Both the position numbers and the translations under genes were made by a program. Below, piece after piece: positions 50,603 to 59,863 of a stretch of DNA of 64,000 nucleotides. Below the pieces are notes generated by a model that did no database searches, was not told the origin of the DNA, and worked only from the letters and a program-made list of their open reading frames with translations. This DNA comes from Sediminibacterium sp. (lineage in GTDB: Bacteria > Bacteroidota > Bacteroidia > Chitinophagales > Chitinophagaceae): contig JAFWCB010000008.1 in assembly GCA_017537025.1 (NCBI GenBank), positions 1 to 64,000 of the forward strand. Direction: 5' to 3'. Every line of letters starts with the position of its first letter. The stretch's first letter is position 1.

Positions 50603-50739
50603 CCTCGCAATAGAAAAAAATTGCTCAGTTAATCACCGTTATTAATGGACACCTATTCGAACCGATTCATTTATTCACTATCCACACAGTAGCCGGCTGC
50701 CTTTGGCAACGCCTATTTGTAGGATCAAAGCCAAAAGTT

Positions 50740-51459
50740 ATGCCAATAATAACACTTACCATTGATCAATTTATTTTTCGCCTCTTACTTGCATTCGGTT
50801 TGGGTGCTGCTATTGGTATAGAAAGGCAATGGAGGCAGAAGAGCGCCGGCTTACGAACCAATACATTGGTAAGTATTGGTGCCGCCCAATTTGTTTTATT
50901 GTCGTTTACTATCGGAGGAGATGCTACAGGTCGTATTGCTTCTTATATTATCAGCGGCATCGGCTTTCTTGGGGCAGGCGTAATTATGAAAGACGGTAAA
51001 TCCGTTCAGGGATTAAATACCGCCGCTACTATCTGGTGTTCCGCTGCTGTGGGTTGCTTGGCCGGCATGGGCTTAACAATGCAAGCTGTGATCGCTTGTA
51101 TTACAATCATCTTTACACACCTGTTGCTTCGCCCTATTGGCTTGAAATTGAGCAAGTTGCCTTTTGTTAAATCAGAAACTGCACAAACGGATTACGTAAT
51201 TACCTGCAAATGCCGCGAAACAGTTGAAAATCACATAAGGGTACTACTCATGGAATTTATAGGGAATGATGAAAGATTGTTATTACGGTCGCTTGTTAGC
51301 TCCGACAACGGGGACCCCAGAATAGCAATTATTACTGCCGATGTCAGAAGTGTATCGCCGCAGGAAGCACTAATGGAAAAAATTTCAGGACGATTAACAA
51401 TAGAAAAAGATGTGACAAGTGTTAGTTGGGAAGTGGTGGGAGAACAAACAGATATTTAA
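50740..51459 (+). CDS. mgtC: MgtC-family protein
   Basis: The 239-residue protein has the MgtC/SapB core: LLAFGLGAAIGIERQWRQKSAGLRTNTLVSIGAAQFVLLSF and the IISGIGFLGAGVIMKDG motif, with four or five transmembrane helices, then a C-terminal ACT-like regulatory domain (about 150-235). MgtC supports growth at low magnesium and inhibits F-type ATPase in Salmonella. A 62-residue membrane protein gene follows after 5 bp and then mgtA. Confidence 0.88.
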   Translation: MPIITLTIDQFIFRLLLAFGLGAAIGIERQWRQKSAGLRTNTLVSIGAAQFVLLSFTIGGDATGRIASYIISGIGFLGAGVIMKDGKSVQGLNTAATIWCSAAVGCLAGMGLTMQAVIACITIIFTHLLLRPIGLKLSKLPFVKSETAQTDYVITCKCRETVENHIRVLLMEFIGNDERLLLRSLVSSDNGDPRIAIITADVRSVSPQEALMEKISGRLTIEKDVTSVSWEVVGEQTDI

Positions 51460-51464
51460 ACAAT

Positions 51465-51653
51465 ATGAAGAATTTAATTCAGTGGCTTAACGCCTATATT
51501 ATCATCATCATAGCTGTATGGCTAGTTGATTTGAATGTGGTGTGGTATAAACACCCTTCCAACAATATTCCGATACTGCGTTACACTATTATCGGAATGT
51601 CAACTATGCTTTTTGTAGTATTGATTTCATTATTTATATCAAGAAAAAAATAG
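51465..51653 (+). CDS. 62-residue two-TM protein between mgtC and mgtA
   Basis: From the ATG at 51465 the product MKNLIQWLNAYIIIIIAVWL (then VDLNVVWYKHPSN) has a first helix, a short polar loop and a second helix (about 39-58), ending KK. It is 5 bp after mgtC and 6 bp before mgtA, so it is co-translated. In enterobacteria the tiny proteins MgtS and MgtR regulate MgtA and MgtC; a similar role here is only a hypothesis. Confidence 0.6.
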   Translation: MKNLIQWLNAYIIIIIAVWLVDLNVVWYKHPSNNIPILRYTIIGMSTMLFVVLISLFISRKK

Positions 51654-51659
51654 AACAAT

Positions 51660-54368
51660 ATGCTTTCTACAGTTACGCAAAATATAAAATCCAAACTCTC
51701 CATTGGCAATGGCAATGGTAATGGGTTGAACGAAGAAGCCGTAAAGAAGCTGCGTAATATAAGCCGCAGTGATGAGCAATTATATTTCGAAATGCTTGAT
51801 AGTAGTTTAGAAGGCATTACGGAAGCACAGGTACACGAAAGATTGAAAGAATATGGATTGAATGAAATTCAACATGAAAAAGCACCTTCTTGGTTTAATC
51901 AACTTTTCCATGCATTTATTACTCCTTTTACGGGTATTCTTGTTGCCATAGCCCTTATATCGCTCATCACTGATGTGATCATAGCAAACCCGGAGAACAG
52001 AGATTACAAAACCGTAATACTAGTAAGTATTATGGTGCTCATCAGCTCTTTTCTTCGCTTCTTTCAAGAGTACCGAAGCAACCGGGCAGCAGAGCAGTTA
52101 AAGAGTATGGTAAAAACTACAGCCACTGTTATCAGGAAAGATCAGGGAAAGTTTGAAACCGATATTTTATCCTTAGCCCCCGGCGATATGGTGCAACTTT
52201 CAGCAGGCGATATGATACCAGCCGACTGCCGTATTGTTCAATCTAAAGATTTATTCGTTAGTCAGGCAATGCTAACAGGGGAAGCACTACCAGTCGAGAA
52301 ACGCCCTTTCACCGTTCGTGATGCCAATGACCTGTCACCACTAGAGTTGGATAATATTTGTTTTATGGGTACCAATGTGGTAAGTGGAACCGCTACGGCT
52401 ATCATTGTAAATACGGGTGATCAAACTTATTTTGGTTCACTTAGCCAGGCAATCGTTGGTAATCGCTCCGAAACAAGTTTTGATAAAGGGGTAAAGAAAG
52501 TGAGCTACCTGCTCATTCGATTTATGCTGGTAATGGTGCCGCTCATCTTTGTTATCAATGGATTGGTAAAAGGCGATTGGCTCGAAGCTTTACTCTTTGC
52601 TATTGCTGTAGCTGTGGGCTTAACACCTGAAATGTTGCCGATGATTGTTACAGCTAACCTTGCCAAAGGTGCAGTAAATATGAGTAAACGTAAAGTAATT
52701 GTAAAACGATTGAATGCAATTCAAAATATTGGTGCCATGGATATTTTTTGTACTGATAAAACCGGTACACTTACGCTGGATAAAATTGTACTGACCCGAC
52801 ACCTGAATATGTATGGAGAAGACGATGAAGAAGTATTGAAATGGGCCTACCTGAACAGCTATCATCAAACTGGGCTAAAAAATTTGCTCGATGTAGCGGT
52901 GCTTGAGCACGTAGAAGTACATGATTATCTTAAAGTGGAAGAGTACTATGCGAAAGTAGATGAAATACCCTTCGACTTTCAACGTAGAAGAATGTCTGTT
53001 GTGCTCAAGAAGCGAAATGGCAAGCATTTGTTGATTTGTAAAGGGGCGGTAGAAGAAATGCTGGACTTATGTAATCATGCTTTTGACCCGGGCGAAGATC
53101 ATACGTTACACATTGAAAGTGATAAAGTGGTACCAATAGATGCAGCCATGCATAAAGTAGTACTGAACACAGCCAAAAGATTGAATGAGGAAGGGTTGAG
53201 GGTCTTATTGGTTGCTATTAAAGAATTTGATGATCGTGCCCTTACTTATTCCGTTGATGACGAAAAAGACATGATTCTTACAGGCTTTATTGGTTTTTTA
53301 GATCCTGCAAAACCATCAGCAAAATCTTCGATTGAGGCATTACGTGAACTTGGCGTAAGTATAAAAGTACTTACAGGTGATAATGAAATTGTAACGCGTA
53401 AAATTTGTAAAGATGTTGGCATTCCATTAAATAAAATTTTGCTTGGTGGAGATGTAGAACGAATGAGTGATGAGGAACTAATGGTACACATTAATGATGT
53501 TTCTATTCTTGCTAAGTTAAGTCCGGTGCAAAAACAGCGTATAGTAAAAGTATTACAACAAAAGGGGCATACCGTTGGCTTTATGGGCGATGGCATCAAT
53601 GATGCGGCAGCTTTGCGTCAGGCAGACGTAGGCATTAGCGTAGACACTGCTGTGGATATTGCTAAAGAAAGTGCTGATATTATTTTGTTGGAGAAAGATT
53701 TAATGGTGCTTCGTAAAGGGGTGATCTATGGTAGAAGAACATTCGGCAATATTATTAAGTATATCAAAATGACGGCAAGCAGCAACTTCGGTAACATGTT
53801 TAGTATGCTGGGGGCAAGTGCTTTTCTACCGTTCCTTCCAATGCTTCCCGTTCAATTACTCACGCAAAATCTGCTGTATGATGTTTCTCAGATTTCTATT
53901 CCGTGGGACAGGATGGATGAAGAATTTTTGAAGAAGCCCAAAAAGTGGGATGCGTCAGGCATACAGCGTTTCATGATATGCATCGGACCCATCAGCTCCA
54001 TATTTGACTATGCCACATTTATCTTAATGTTCTTTTTCTTTAAAGCAAATTCACCTGAACAACAATCATTGTTTCAAAGCGGATGGTTTATAGAAGGATT
54101 ACTTTCGCAAACACTAATAGTGCATATGATTCGAACACGCAAAATACCATTTATTCAAAGCTGGGCAGCAGCTCCTGTAGTAGCTTTAACATCCACTATT
54201 ATGTTGATCGGTATTGCCATTCCTTTTACACCACTTGCAAAGGCACTGAACATGCAACGGCTGCCATTCATTTATTTCCCATGGCTGATTGGGATACTAC
54301 TTTGCTATTGTGTGCTTACACAATTAGTGAAGAACTGGTATATCCGCAAGTTTAATCAGTGGCTGTAA
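51660..54368 (+). CDS. mgtA: MgtA, magnesium-importing P-type ATPase
   Basis: The 902-residue protein is a P3B-type ATPase: TGEA in the actuator domain (207-210), phospho-acceptor Asp366 in CTDKTGTLT, the hinge LTGDNEIVTR and GFMGDGINDAAALRQADVGISVD, with ten transmembrane segments. It imports magnesium using ATP. An unusual short repeat GNGNGNG (about residues 16-22) occurs near the N terminus. Length is normal for MgtA. Confidence 0.93.
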   Translation: MLSTVTQNIKSKLSIGNGNGNGLNEEAVKKLRNISRSDEQLYFEMLDSSLEGITEAQVHERLKEYGLNEIQHEKAPSWFNQLFHAFITPFTGILVAIALISLITDVIIANPENRDYKTVILVSIMVLISSFLRFFQEYRSNRAAEQLKSMVKTTATVIRKDQGKFETDILSLAPGDMVQLSAGDMIPADCRIVQSKDLFVSQAMLTGEALPVEKRPFTVRDANDLSPLELDNICFMGTNVVSGTATAIIVNTGDQTYFGSLSQAIVGNRSETSFDKGVKKVSYLLIRFMLVMVPLIFVINGLVKGDWLEALLFAIAVAVGLTPEMLPMIVTANLAKGAVNMSKRKVIVKRLNAIQNIGAMDIFCTDKTGTLTLDKIVLTRHLNMYGEDDEEVLKWAYLNSYHQTGLKNLLDVAVLEHVEVHDYLKVEEYYAKVDEIPFDFQRRRMSVVLKKRNGKHLLICKGAVEEMLDLCNHAFDPGEDHTLHIESDKVVPIDAAMHKVVLNTAKRLNEEGLRVLLVAIKEFDDRALTYSVDDEKDMILTGFIGFLDPAKPSAKSSIEALRELGVSIKVLTGDNEIVTRKICKDVGIPLNKILLGGDVERMSDEELMVHINDVSILAKLSPVQKQRIVKVLQQKGHTVGFMGDGINDAAALRQADVGISVDTAVDIAKESADIILLEKDLMVLRKGVIYGRRTFGNIIKYIKMTASSNFGNMFSMLGASAFLPFLPMLPVQLLTQNLLYDVSQISIPWDRMDEEFLKKPKKWDASGIQRFMICIGPISSIFDYATFILMFFFFKANSPEQQSLFQSGWFIEGLLSQTLIVHMIRTRKIPFIQSWAAAPVVALTSTIMLIGIAIPFTPLAKALNMQRLPFIYFPWLIGILLCYCVLTQLVKNWYIRKFNQWL

Positions 54369-54398
54369 TAATCTGTTAACTAACTAAAATAATTTACG

Positions 54399-55736
54399 AT
54401 GAAAAAAACTTTCATTGCAATAGGACTATTATTACTTGTTCAAATAACAGATGCTCAGGATACAACAAAAAAAACAAGTAAGTGGACAAATCATTTTCAA
54501 CTAACGGTGATCGGTCAAAAGCATGCAGGATTCAAAGCACCATACAGTGGAACTAATAGCTTGGCCGATACTGTTGAGCCAACCGCAACAAGCCTTACAT
54601 CTACTTTGTTTTTAGGAAGAAAATTGTGGAAAGGTGCAGCATTCTATTTCAACCCTGAAGTATCTGGCGGAAATGGATTGAGCTTTGCTACAGGTGTGGC
54701 AGGCGCCTTAAATGGAGAAACATACCGTATTGGAGAAGTAAGACCAAGAGCGTTTGTAGCAAGGGCTTATTTGGAGCAGCATATTCCACTTAAGAATACG
54801 AAATATGAATTTGTAGAAGACAACGTTAACCAAGTAGCAAGTTATATACCCGTGAATAGAATTACTATCAGTGCGGGTAAGTTTTCGATAGCCGATTTTT
54901 TTGATAATAATAGCTATAGTAAAGACCCTCGGTTACAGTTCTTCAATTGGAGCTTATGGGCAAACGGCGCTTGGGACTATCCTGCCAATACCCGTGGTTA
55001 TACTTTCGGATTAGTAGCTGAATTGATCAAGCCAATATGGAGCTTACGTTTTTCATCAGTAGCCGTGCCAAGTATTGCCAACTATCATTTTATGGAATAC
55101 CGTTTTGATGGAGCACATTCAGAAACACTGGAATTTGAACGTAAATTTTCAATCAACAGAAAGCCAAGTGCAATAAGATTGATTATAAGCAGAACACATT
55201 CGCAGGCTCCATCTTATACTGATGGAATAAAAGCAATTGCTACTGGTAATAAGTTTTTATTAGATGTGGTACAAGGATTAGAAGAGCATAAGCAATATGG
55301 TGGACATAAGTATGCTTTTGGTATCAACCTAGAGCAACAACTTACATCCGACATGGGAATTTTTAGCCGTATTGGCTGGAATGACGGGAAGTACGCAACA
55401 TGGGCATTTACAGAAATTGACCACACAATCAATGTAGGTATTACAACGAAAGGAACAAAATGGAAAAGAACTGATGATTTTTTTGGAATAGCAGGGGTAC
55501 TTAATGGCATCTCAAATGATCATCATACTTTCTTAAAAGCAGGAGGCTATGGCTTTATCATCGGTGATGGCAGTCTAACCTATGGCAACGAAGGAATCAT
55601 AGAAACGTTTTACAATGCAAAGTTTAATAAATTCCTATGGGTAACACTTGATTACCAATTTATTATTAATCCCGCTTATAACAAAGACCGTGGGCCTGTT
55701 CATGTTTTCGGCATTCGGGGTCATGTGGAGTTTTGA
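54399..55736 (+). CDS. OprB-type carbohydrate porin of the mgt operon
   Basis: The 445-residue protein has a signal peptide (to TDAQ, residue 20) and a beta-barrel with FQLTVIGQKHAGFKAPYSGTNSL, IPVNRITISAGKFSIADFFDNNSYSKDPR and TRGYTFGLVAELIKP, the layout of OprB porins, ending in the aromatic strand RGHVEF. It lies 30 bp after mgtA on the same strand, so it is probably part of the operon. The role may be outer-membrane entry for magnesium or sugar-complexed ions; the first is inferred from context. Confidence 0.78.
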   Translation: MKKTFIAIGLLLLVQITDAQDTTKKTSKWTNHFQLTVIGQKHAGFKAPYSGTNSLADTVEPTATSLTSTLFLGRKLWKGAAFYFNPEVSGGNGLSFATGVAGALNGETYRIGEVRPRAFVARAYLEQHIPLKNTKYEFVEDNVNQVASYIPVNRITISAGKFSIADFFDNNSYSKDPRLQFFNWSLWANGAWDYPANTRGYTFGLVAELIKPIWSLRFSSVAVPSIANYHFMEYRFDGAHSETLEFERKFSINRKPSAIRLIISRTHSQAPSYTDGIKAIATGNKFLLDVVQGLEEHKQYGGHKYAFGINLEQQLTSDMGIFSRIGWNDGKYATWAFTEIDHTINVGITTKGTKWKRTDDFFGIAGVLNGISNDHHTFLKAGGYGFIIGDGSLTYGNEGIIETFYNAKFNKFLWVTLDYQFIINPAYNKDRGPVHVFGIRGHVEF

Positions 55737-56232
55737 AATCAGCAATAAGCAAAATATCGCTTTTTTTGATACACCTAAATTCGATAGACTTAGTATTTTA
55801 TAATTCTCAACTTTGGAGAGTTGCAAATATGAGAAATAAGCTGAAATATACTGAGCTCGATAATCACGGATTAGCAACAAGTCTGATAACCGGTCTTCAG
55901 AAAGTTGGAAAATTTACATTTATATCAACTTTATCCAGTCTTTATTATAGAGATTTGGCAATTTTGAACATATAAAAAATTATTCTCCTGCTACACATAT
56001 AATAGATATATTCATTGTAACTGTTACTAAAACTTAAGTGAGTTCGTTTTTCGCAGAATCGGGTATGGCGCTATCAGGAATTTTTATCGGGTGGTACAAC
56101 CAATAGTGGTATCAAACAAGAAATATTTCTTTTTCAATAAACCAATATGACCAAAGAAAGATAAGTTGGAGAAACAGTATTGAAGATAACAAATTGACTA
56201 AATTTGAATTTGACAAATAATAAAACAATAAA
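55737..56232. other. Gene-poor stretch of about 500 bp
   Basis: No convincing gene was seen. A plus-strand frame (55733-55975) overlaps the porin stop and has a poor, unfamiliar sequence. The stretch contains CAACT/AGTTG arms around TTGGAG near 55809-55824 and a TAAATTTG element (56199-56206) that could drive the YciI-like gene 27 bp downstream. Confidence 0.4.
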
Positions 56233-56493
56233 ATGAAAGCAGTTGTAATTGGCGAATCATCAGGAGCCACTATGGAAACTATCATGAATGTTTATCCTAG
56301 GCATAAGGTAGTGGTAGATAAATATATCGAAAAAGGGGAAGTTATCGGTATCGGACCTTTTAGCGATAGGGGTAATATGGCAATTTTTAAAACTCGAGAA
56401 GCAGCTGAAGCATTCGTTCAAGAAGACCCCTTTATTTTAGAGGGATTAGTAAAATCTTTTGTAATAAAAGACTGGAATGATTCGATGCTATAA
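56233..56493 (+). CDS. YciI-like protein
   Basis: The 86-residue protein has the small YciI ferredoxin-like fold: TIMNVYPRHKVVVDKYIEKGEVIGIGPFSDRGNMAIFKTREAAEAFVQEDPFILEGLVKSFVIKDWND. The EDPF segment is the typical D-P motif of the family. The activity is unknown. A TAAATTTG promoter-like element ends 26 bp before the start codon. Confidence 0.8.
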   Translation: MKAVVIGESSGATMETIMNVYPRHKVVVDKYIEKGEVIGIGPFSDRGNMAIFKTREAAEAFVQEDPFILEGLVKSFVIKDWNDSML

Positions 56494-56527
56494 TTAATTA
56501 AATAATTCAATTTGTAGTACACCCAAA

Positions 56528-57253
56528 ATGTTCAGACACCAAGGTAAGACACGTACTTTAAGCCATAACTTAAAAATTGCCTCATTACTATCCTTTGTTG
56601 CAGGGCTGGTAAATGTTGCAGGTTTTTTAGCGGTTCAACGTTTGACAACTAATGTGACAGGGCATTTTGCTTTTTTTGTAGACGAGGTTTTTAAACTTAA
56701 TTTTTGGCAAGCATTTGTTTATTTTCTCTATCTATTTTTCTTTTTCCTTGGTTCTTTTATCTCTAACTTTCTCATCGAAATCATATCAAGAAAAAACGAT
56801 CATTATATTTATGTGGTTCCTGCTTCAATAGAATGTTTTATTTTATTCATGATTGGTTTTTTTGGGAAAGACCTAGTAACAGAAAATCCAAATATTATTG
56901 CGTTCAGTTTGCTTTTTGCCATGGGTTTACAAAACTCTTTGGTAACAACTATTTCAAGTGCTAGTGTTAGAACAACCCATTTAACAGGGCTTTTTACGGA
57001 TCTTGGTATCGAGCTCTCACAATTATTCTTTTATAAATCAAAAGAACAAAAGCATAGACTTCTATCTTCCATAAAACTTCGATTGACGATTATTAATTTT
57101 TTCTTTATTGGCGGTATTATTGGAGGAGTTCTATACTCACAAGTTGAACTTCAATCCTTACTATTCTCAGCAGTTGTATTAGTTTTAGGTTTAGTGTATG
57201 ATTACTTAAAATTTAAGCTGATATTGCTGAAAAGGAGATTTAAAAAAGTTTAA
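56528..57253 (+). CDS. DUF1275 (YoaK-type) membrane protein
   Basis: The 241-residue protein has about six transmembrane segments and the N-terminal signature LSFVAGLVNVAGFLAVQRLTTNVTGHFAFF of DUF1275, plus MGLQNSLVTTISSASVRTTHLTGLFTDLGIEL, which is also conserved. The function of the family is not known. It starts 34 bp after the YciI-like gene. Confidence 0.85.
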   Translation: MFRHQGKTRTLSHNLKIASLLSFVAGLVNVAGFLAVQRLTTNVTGHFAFFVDEVFKLNFWQAFVYFLYLFFFFLGSFISNFLIEIISRKNDHYIYVVPASIECFILFMIGFFGKDLVTENPNIIAFSLLFAMGLQNSLVTTISSASVRTTHLTGLFTDLGIELSQLFFYKSKEQKHRLLSSIKLRLTIINFFFIGGIIGGVLYSQVELQSLLFSAVVLVLGLVYDYLKFKLILLKRRFKKV

Positions 57254-57310
57254 TAATAGCTGTATAAAAAACGGGTTCAGTTTAAGTATCTACGGAAAAC
57301 TATTAAAAGG

Positions 57311-57318
57311 TAATTTTG
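57311..57318 (+). promoter_or_regulatory. Candidate -7 promoter element of the RibD-like gene
   Basis: TAATTTTG is a full match to TAnnTTTG and ends 16 bp before the ATG at 57335. No TTG was found at -33. Confidence 0.45.
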
Positions 57319-57334
57319 ATATAAAATAGAAAAT

Positions 57335-57955
57335 ATGAGCCAGATTATCCTTGACTGTGGAATATCTCTGGATGGCTTTTTCGCAGGCAACAACAGAGGC
57401 CCGAGCAACCCGATGGGGGGAGTTTCCGGGGAAATTCACAATTGGATGTTTAAACAAAAAGCATTTTGGAAGCACCTGCATATGGATGGTGGCGAAGAAG
57501 ACGGTGCTGATGGTAAACTAATCGAAGATGTATTTGCAAGAACGGGCGCATATATCATGGGGAAAAGAATGTTTGAGGAAGGAGAAGCTGTTTGGCCTGA
57601 AGATTTATTTAAAGCAGATGTATATGTACTAACACACGAAAAAAGAGAGCCTTGGGTTCAAAAAGGAACCACAACTTTTTATTTCATCAATGATGGGATA
57701 CAAAGTGCATTAGAAAAAGCAAGAGAATCTGCGAAAGGGATGGATATAAGAATACAAGGAGGTGCAAATACGATTCAACAATTTCTAAATGCCGGTCTTA
57801 TTGATGAGTTAACTATCCATATTTCGCCCGTATTTTTAGGAACCGGTATCCGGCTCTTTGACGGTATCAATAAAGACAATTATAATATTCAAATCGAGGA
57901 GGTTATACCTTCCCATCTTACTACTCATTTGAGGTATAAGCTTACTAAGAAATAA
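57335..57955 (+). CDS. Dihydrofolate reductase-family protein (RibD C-terminal type)
   Basis: The 206-residue protein has the RibD-C/DHFR-like pattern: LDCGISLDGFFAGNNRG, TGAYIMGKRMFEEGEAVW, YVLTHEKREPWVQKGTTTFYFIND, IRIQGGANTIQQFLNAGLIDELTIHISPVFLGTGIRLF. This large group of NADPH-binding proteins is not confined to riboflavin synthesis; a Crp/Fnr regulator follows 24 bp downstream. Substrate unknown. Confidence 0.82.
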   Translation: MSQIILDCGISLDGFFAGNNRGPSNPMGGVSGEIHNWMFKQKAFWKHLHMDGGEEDGADGKLIEDVFARTGAYIMGKRMFEEGEAVWPEDLFKADVYVLTHEKREPWVQKGTTTFYFINDGIQSALEKARESAKGMDIRIQGGANTIQQFLNAGLIDELTIHISPVFLGTGIRLFDGINKDNYNIQIEEVIPSHLTTHLRYKLTKK

Positions 57956-57979
57956 GAATAATCATCGTAATATTAAATT

Positions 57980-58549
57980 ATGTACGAGAAATTAGAGCAA
58001 TACTTCAAAAGCAGAACAATCATCGATCAACCAACACTTGACCATATAGTTGGTCATTTTACCCTGATCAAAACGAAAAGAAATGAACTGTTGCTCAAGC
58101 AGGGGGATATCTGCAAACATTACTATTTTGTTAATAAAGGCTGTTTAAGGCTTTTCACGATTAACAAAGAAGGCGTTGAAACAACAAGATACTTTGCCTT
58201 TGAAGGGGCTTTTGGCACGGCACTCCCAAGTCTTATTACTCAAACTCCAGCTTTTGAGTTTGTGCAAACAATAGAAAAATCCGAGCTGCTGAGAATTTCA
58301 AGAGATAGCTTTTTTAACTTGGTAGATACGGTTCCGCAGTTCGCAAGAGTGTACAGACAAATTTTAGAACTAGGCTTTATTACTGCACAGAAGCGTATTT
58401 ATGGCTTTCAAGGTTTTGATGCTATTGAGAAAGTTAAATGGGTAATGAACTATCAGCCTGATTTTCTGTTAAGGGTTTCAAATAAAATGGCAGCCTCTTA
58501 CTTAGGTATAACACCTTCTACATTAAGTAGGATCAAATCAAAATTATAG
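57980..58549 (+). CDS. Crp/Fnr-family regulator 4
   Basis: The 189-residue protein has the sensor beta-roll (IKTKRNELLLKQGDICKHYYFVNKGCLRLFTINKEGVETTRYFAF) and HTH (VSNKMAASYLGITPSTLSRIKSKL). It shares the NKGC turn with regulator 2. The 24 bp gap from the RibD-like gene suggests the two are linked. The next gene is 123 bp away. Confidence 0.83.
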   Translation: MYEKLEQYFKSRTIIDQPTLDHIVGHFTLIKTKRNELLLKQGDICKHYYFVNKGCLRLFTINKEGVETTRYFAFEGAFGTALPSLITQTPAFEFVQTIEKSELLRISRDSFFNLVDTVPQFARVYRQILELGFITAQKRIYGFQGFDAIEKVKWVMNYQPDFLLRVSNKMAASYLGITPSTLSRIKSKL

Positions 58550-58672
58550 CATGAGTATAATACACTACGGTTTTGACGCACCGGGAATCATGTTTACAAG
58601 TAAAAAACAGTAAACCTTATTTTACAACAGCTTATGCATTAATGTGGATAGTTGAAGTAACGAAAAATTAAT

Positions 58673-59074
58673 ATGAATATTTGCCCGAAATGTGAAAGAG
58701 AACTTCGCAACCCCAACCAATGGCATTACTGTGCAAAAGTAAATATCATTGACCTTTTTAAAGAAAAAGACCCGGAACTAGAGTATGTATTCGATCGGTT
58801 ACTATCTGAAATTACTGAATGGGAAAATGTAGCAGTAAGTACCACTAAAAACTGTATCGTATTTGTTCATGGCAAAACATTTCTGATAATAAAGCCCATG
58901 AAAACTCAATTAGATTTAAAGTTCTACAGCGAAAAAGAGCAAGTAGAATTCCCAATTATCAAAAGTGTACTTTGGAATAGTAAATTTGAAAATCATATTC
59001 GGATTGCAAAGTTGGAAGAACTGAATACAAGAATCTATAACTTAATAAAAAAATCATATGAAATTAGCAAATAA
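58673..59074 (+). CDS. DUF5655-like protein with N-terminal zinc motif
   Basis: The 133-residue protein begins MNICPKCERELRNPNQWHYC, a Cys-x2-Cys...His-x-Cys zinc-ribbon-like start, followed by a DUF5655-type domain (VFVHGKTFLIIKPMKTQLDLKFYSEKE...IRIAKLEELNTRIYNLIKKSYE). Function unknown. It overlaps the next SDR gene by 17 bp, so they are co-translated. Confidence 0.75.
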   Translation: MNICPKCERELRNPNQWHYCAKVNIIDLFKEKDPELEYVFDRLLSEITEWENVAVSTTKNCIVFVHGKTFLIIKPMKTQLDLKFYSEKEQVEFPIIKSVLWNSKFENHIRIAKLEELNTRIYNLIKKSYEISK

Positions 59075-59780
59075 CAAAATCCTAATAACGGGAGGAGCAA
59101 GTGGAATTGGTTTGGGTCTTACTGAAAGGTTCTTGCTCGAGAATAATACGGTTATTATATGTGGTAGAAGAGAAGATATATTACAAGAAGCTGTGAATAA
59201 ATTTCCTCAAGTTATTGCTCGTCAGTGTGACCTATCAATTGAAGCAGAACGGGTTGATCTATACAATTGGGTTGCTGAAAACCATAAAGACTTGAACGTA
59301 TTAGTTAATAATGCAGGTATCCAAAATTGGATGCATATTGCAGAGGAAAATTTTTATCAAAAAGCTGTAAATGAAGTTACTACTAATGTATTAGCTCCTA
59401 TACATCTGGCAAATCTTTTCATCAATTTATCATCATTAGATACCATTATCAATGTAACCTCCGGTTTGTCTTTTTTGCCATTTGCAAAAGTGCCGGTTTA
59501 CGCAGCAACAAAAGCTTTTTTTCATTCTTTTACTGTTTCATTGAGATATATGTTGAAAGAAAGAAATATTGAGGTTATTGAGATGATACCACCTGCTTTG
59601 AATACAGACTTAGGTGGTATAGGTTTACACGATGGGCAACCACCGGTTAGTGCTTTTGTAGAAGCTGTATTTAATCAATTAAAAGAAGGTAAAACCGAGC
59701 TAACATTTGGATTTAGTGAAATAACCGCAAATGCAAATCCAGAAGCCATCCGTGAAATGTTCAATAAAATGAATCCTTAA
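59058..59780 (+). CDS. Short-chain dehydrogenase (DltE-like)
   Basis: The 240-residue protein has the SDR motifs: ITGGASGIGLGLTERF, VLVNNAGIQNW, INVTSGLSFLPFAKVPVYAATKAFFHSF (with Ser, Tyr and Lys). The sequence after the catalytic region (IPPALNTDLGG) is like DltE-type oxidoreductases. The gene overlaps the DUF5655-like gene and is followed by a long hairpin. Confidence 0.87.
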   Translation: MKLANNKILITGGASGIGLGLTERFLLENNTVIICGRREDILQEAVNKFPQVIARQCDLSIEAERVDLYNWVAENHKDLNVLVNNAGIQNWMHIAEENFYQKAVNEVTTNVLAPIHLANLFINLSSLDTIINVTSGLSFLPFAKVPVYAATKAFFHSFTVSLRYMLKERNIEVIEMIPPALNTDLGGIGLHDGQPPVSAFVEAVFNQLKEGKTELTFGFSEITANANPEAIREMFNKMNP

Positions 59781-59784
59781 GAAC

Positions 59785-59820
59785 TTTTAAAAACGTTGAC
59801 TTAGGGCAACATTTTTAAAA
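59785..59820 (+). terminator. Hairpin terminator after the SDR gene
   Basis: TTTTAAAAACGTTG and CAACATTTTTAAAA form 14-bp arms with one mismatch around ACTTAGGG. The A/T-rich base of the stem supplies its own T tract (TTTTT), so it can act as an intrinsic terminator in both directions. Confidence 0.6.
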
Positions 59821-59863
59821 AATCGTTCCGCCATTTTTGCGATTCAAAAATAAATTAAAAACT

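Noticed and set aside
55733-55975. Plus-strand ORF of 80 codons after the OprB-like porin
   Set aside because: It overlaps the porin stop, has a low-complexity, unfamiliar sequence and no supporting context.
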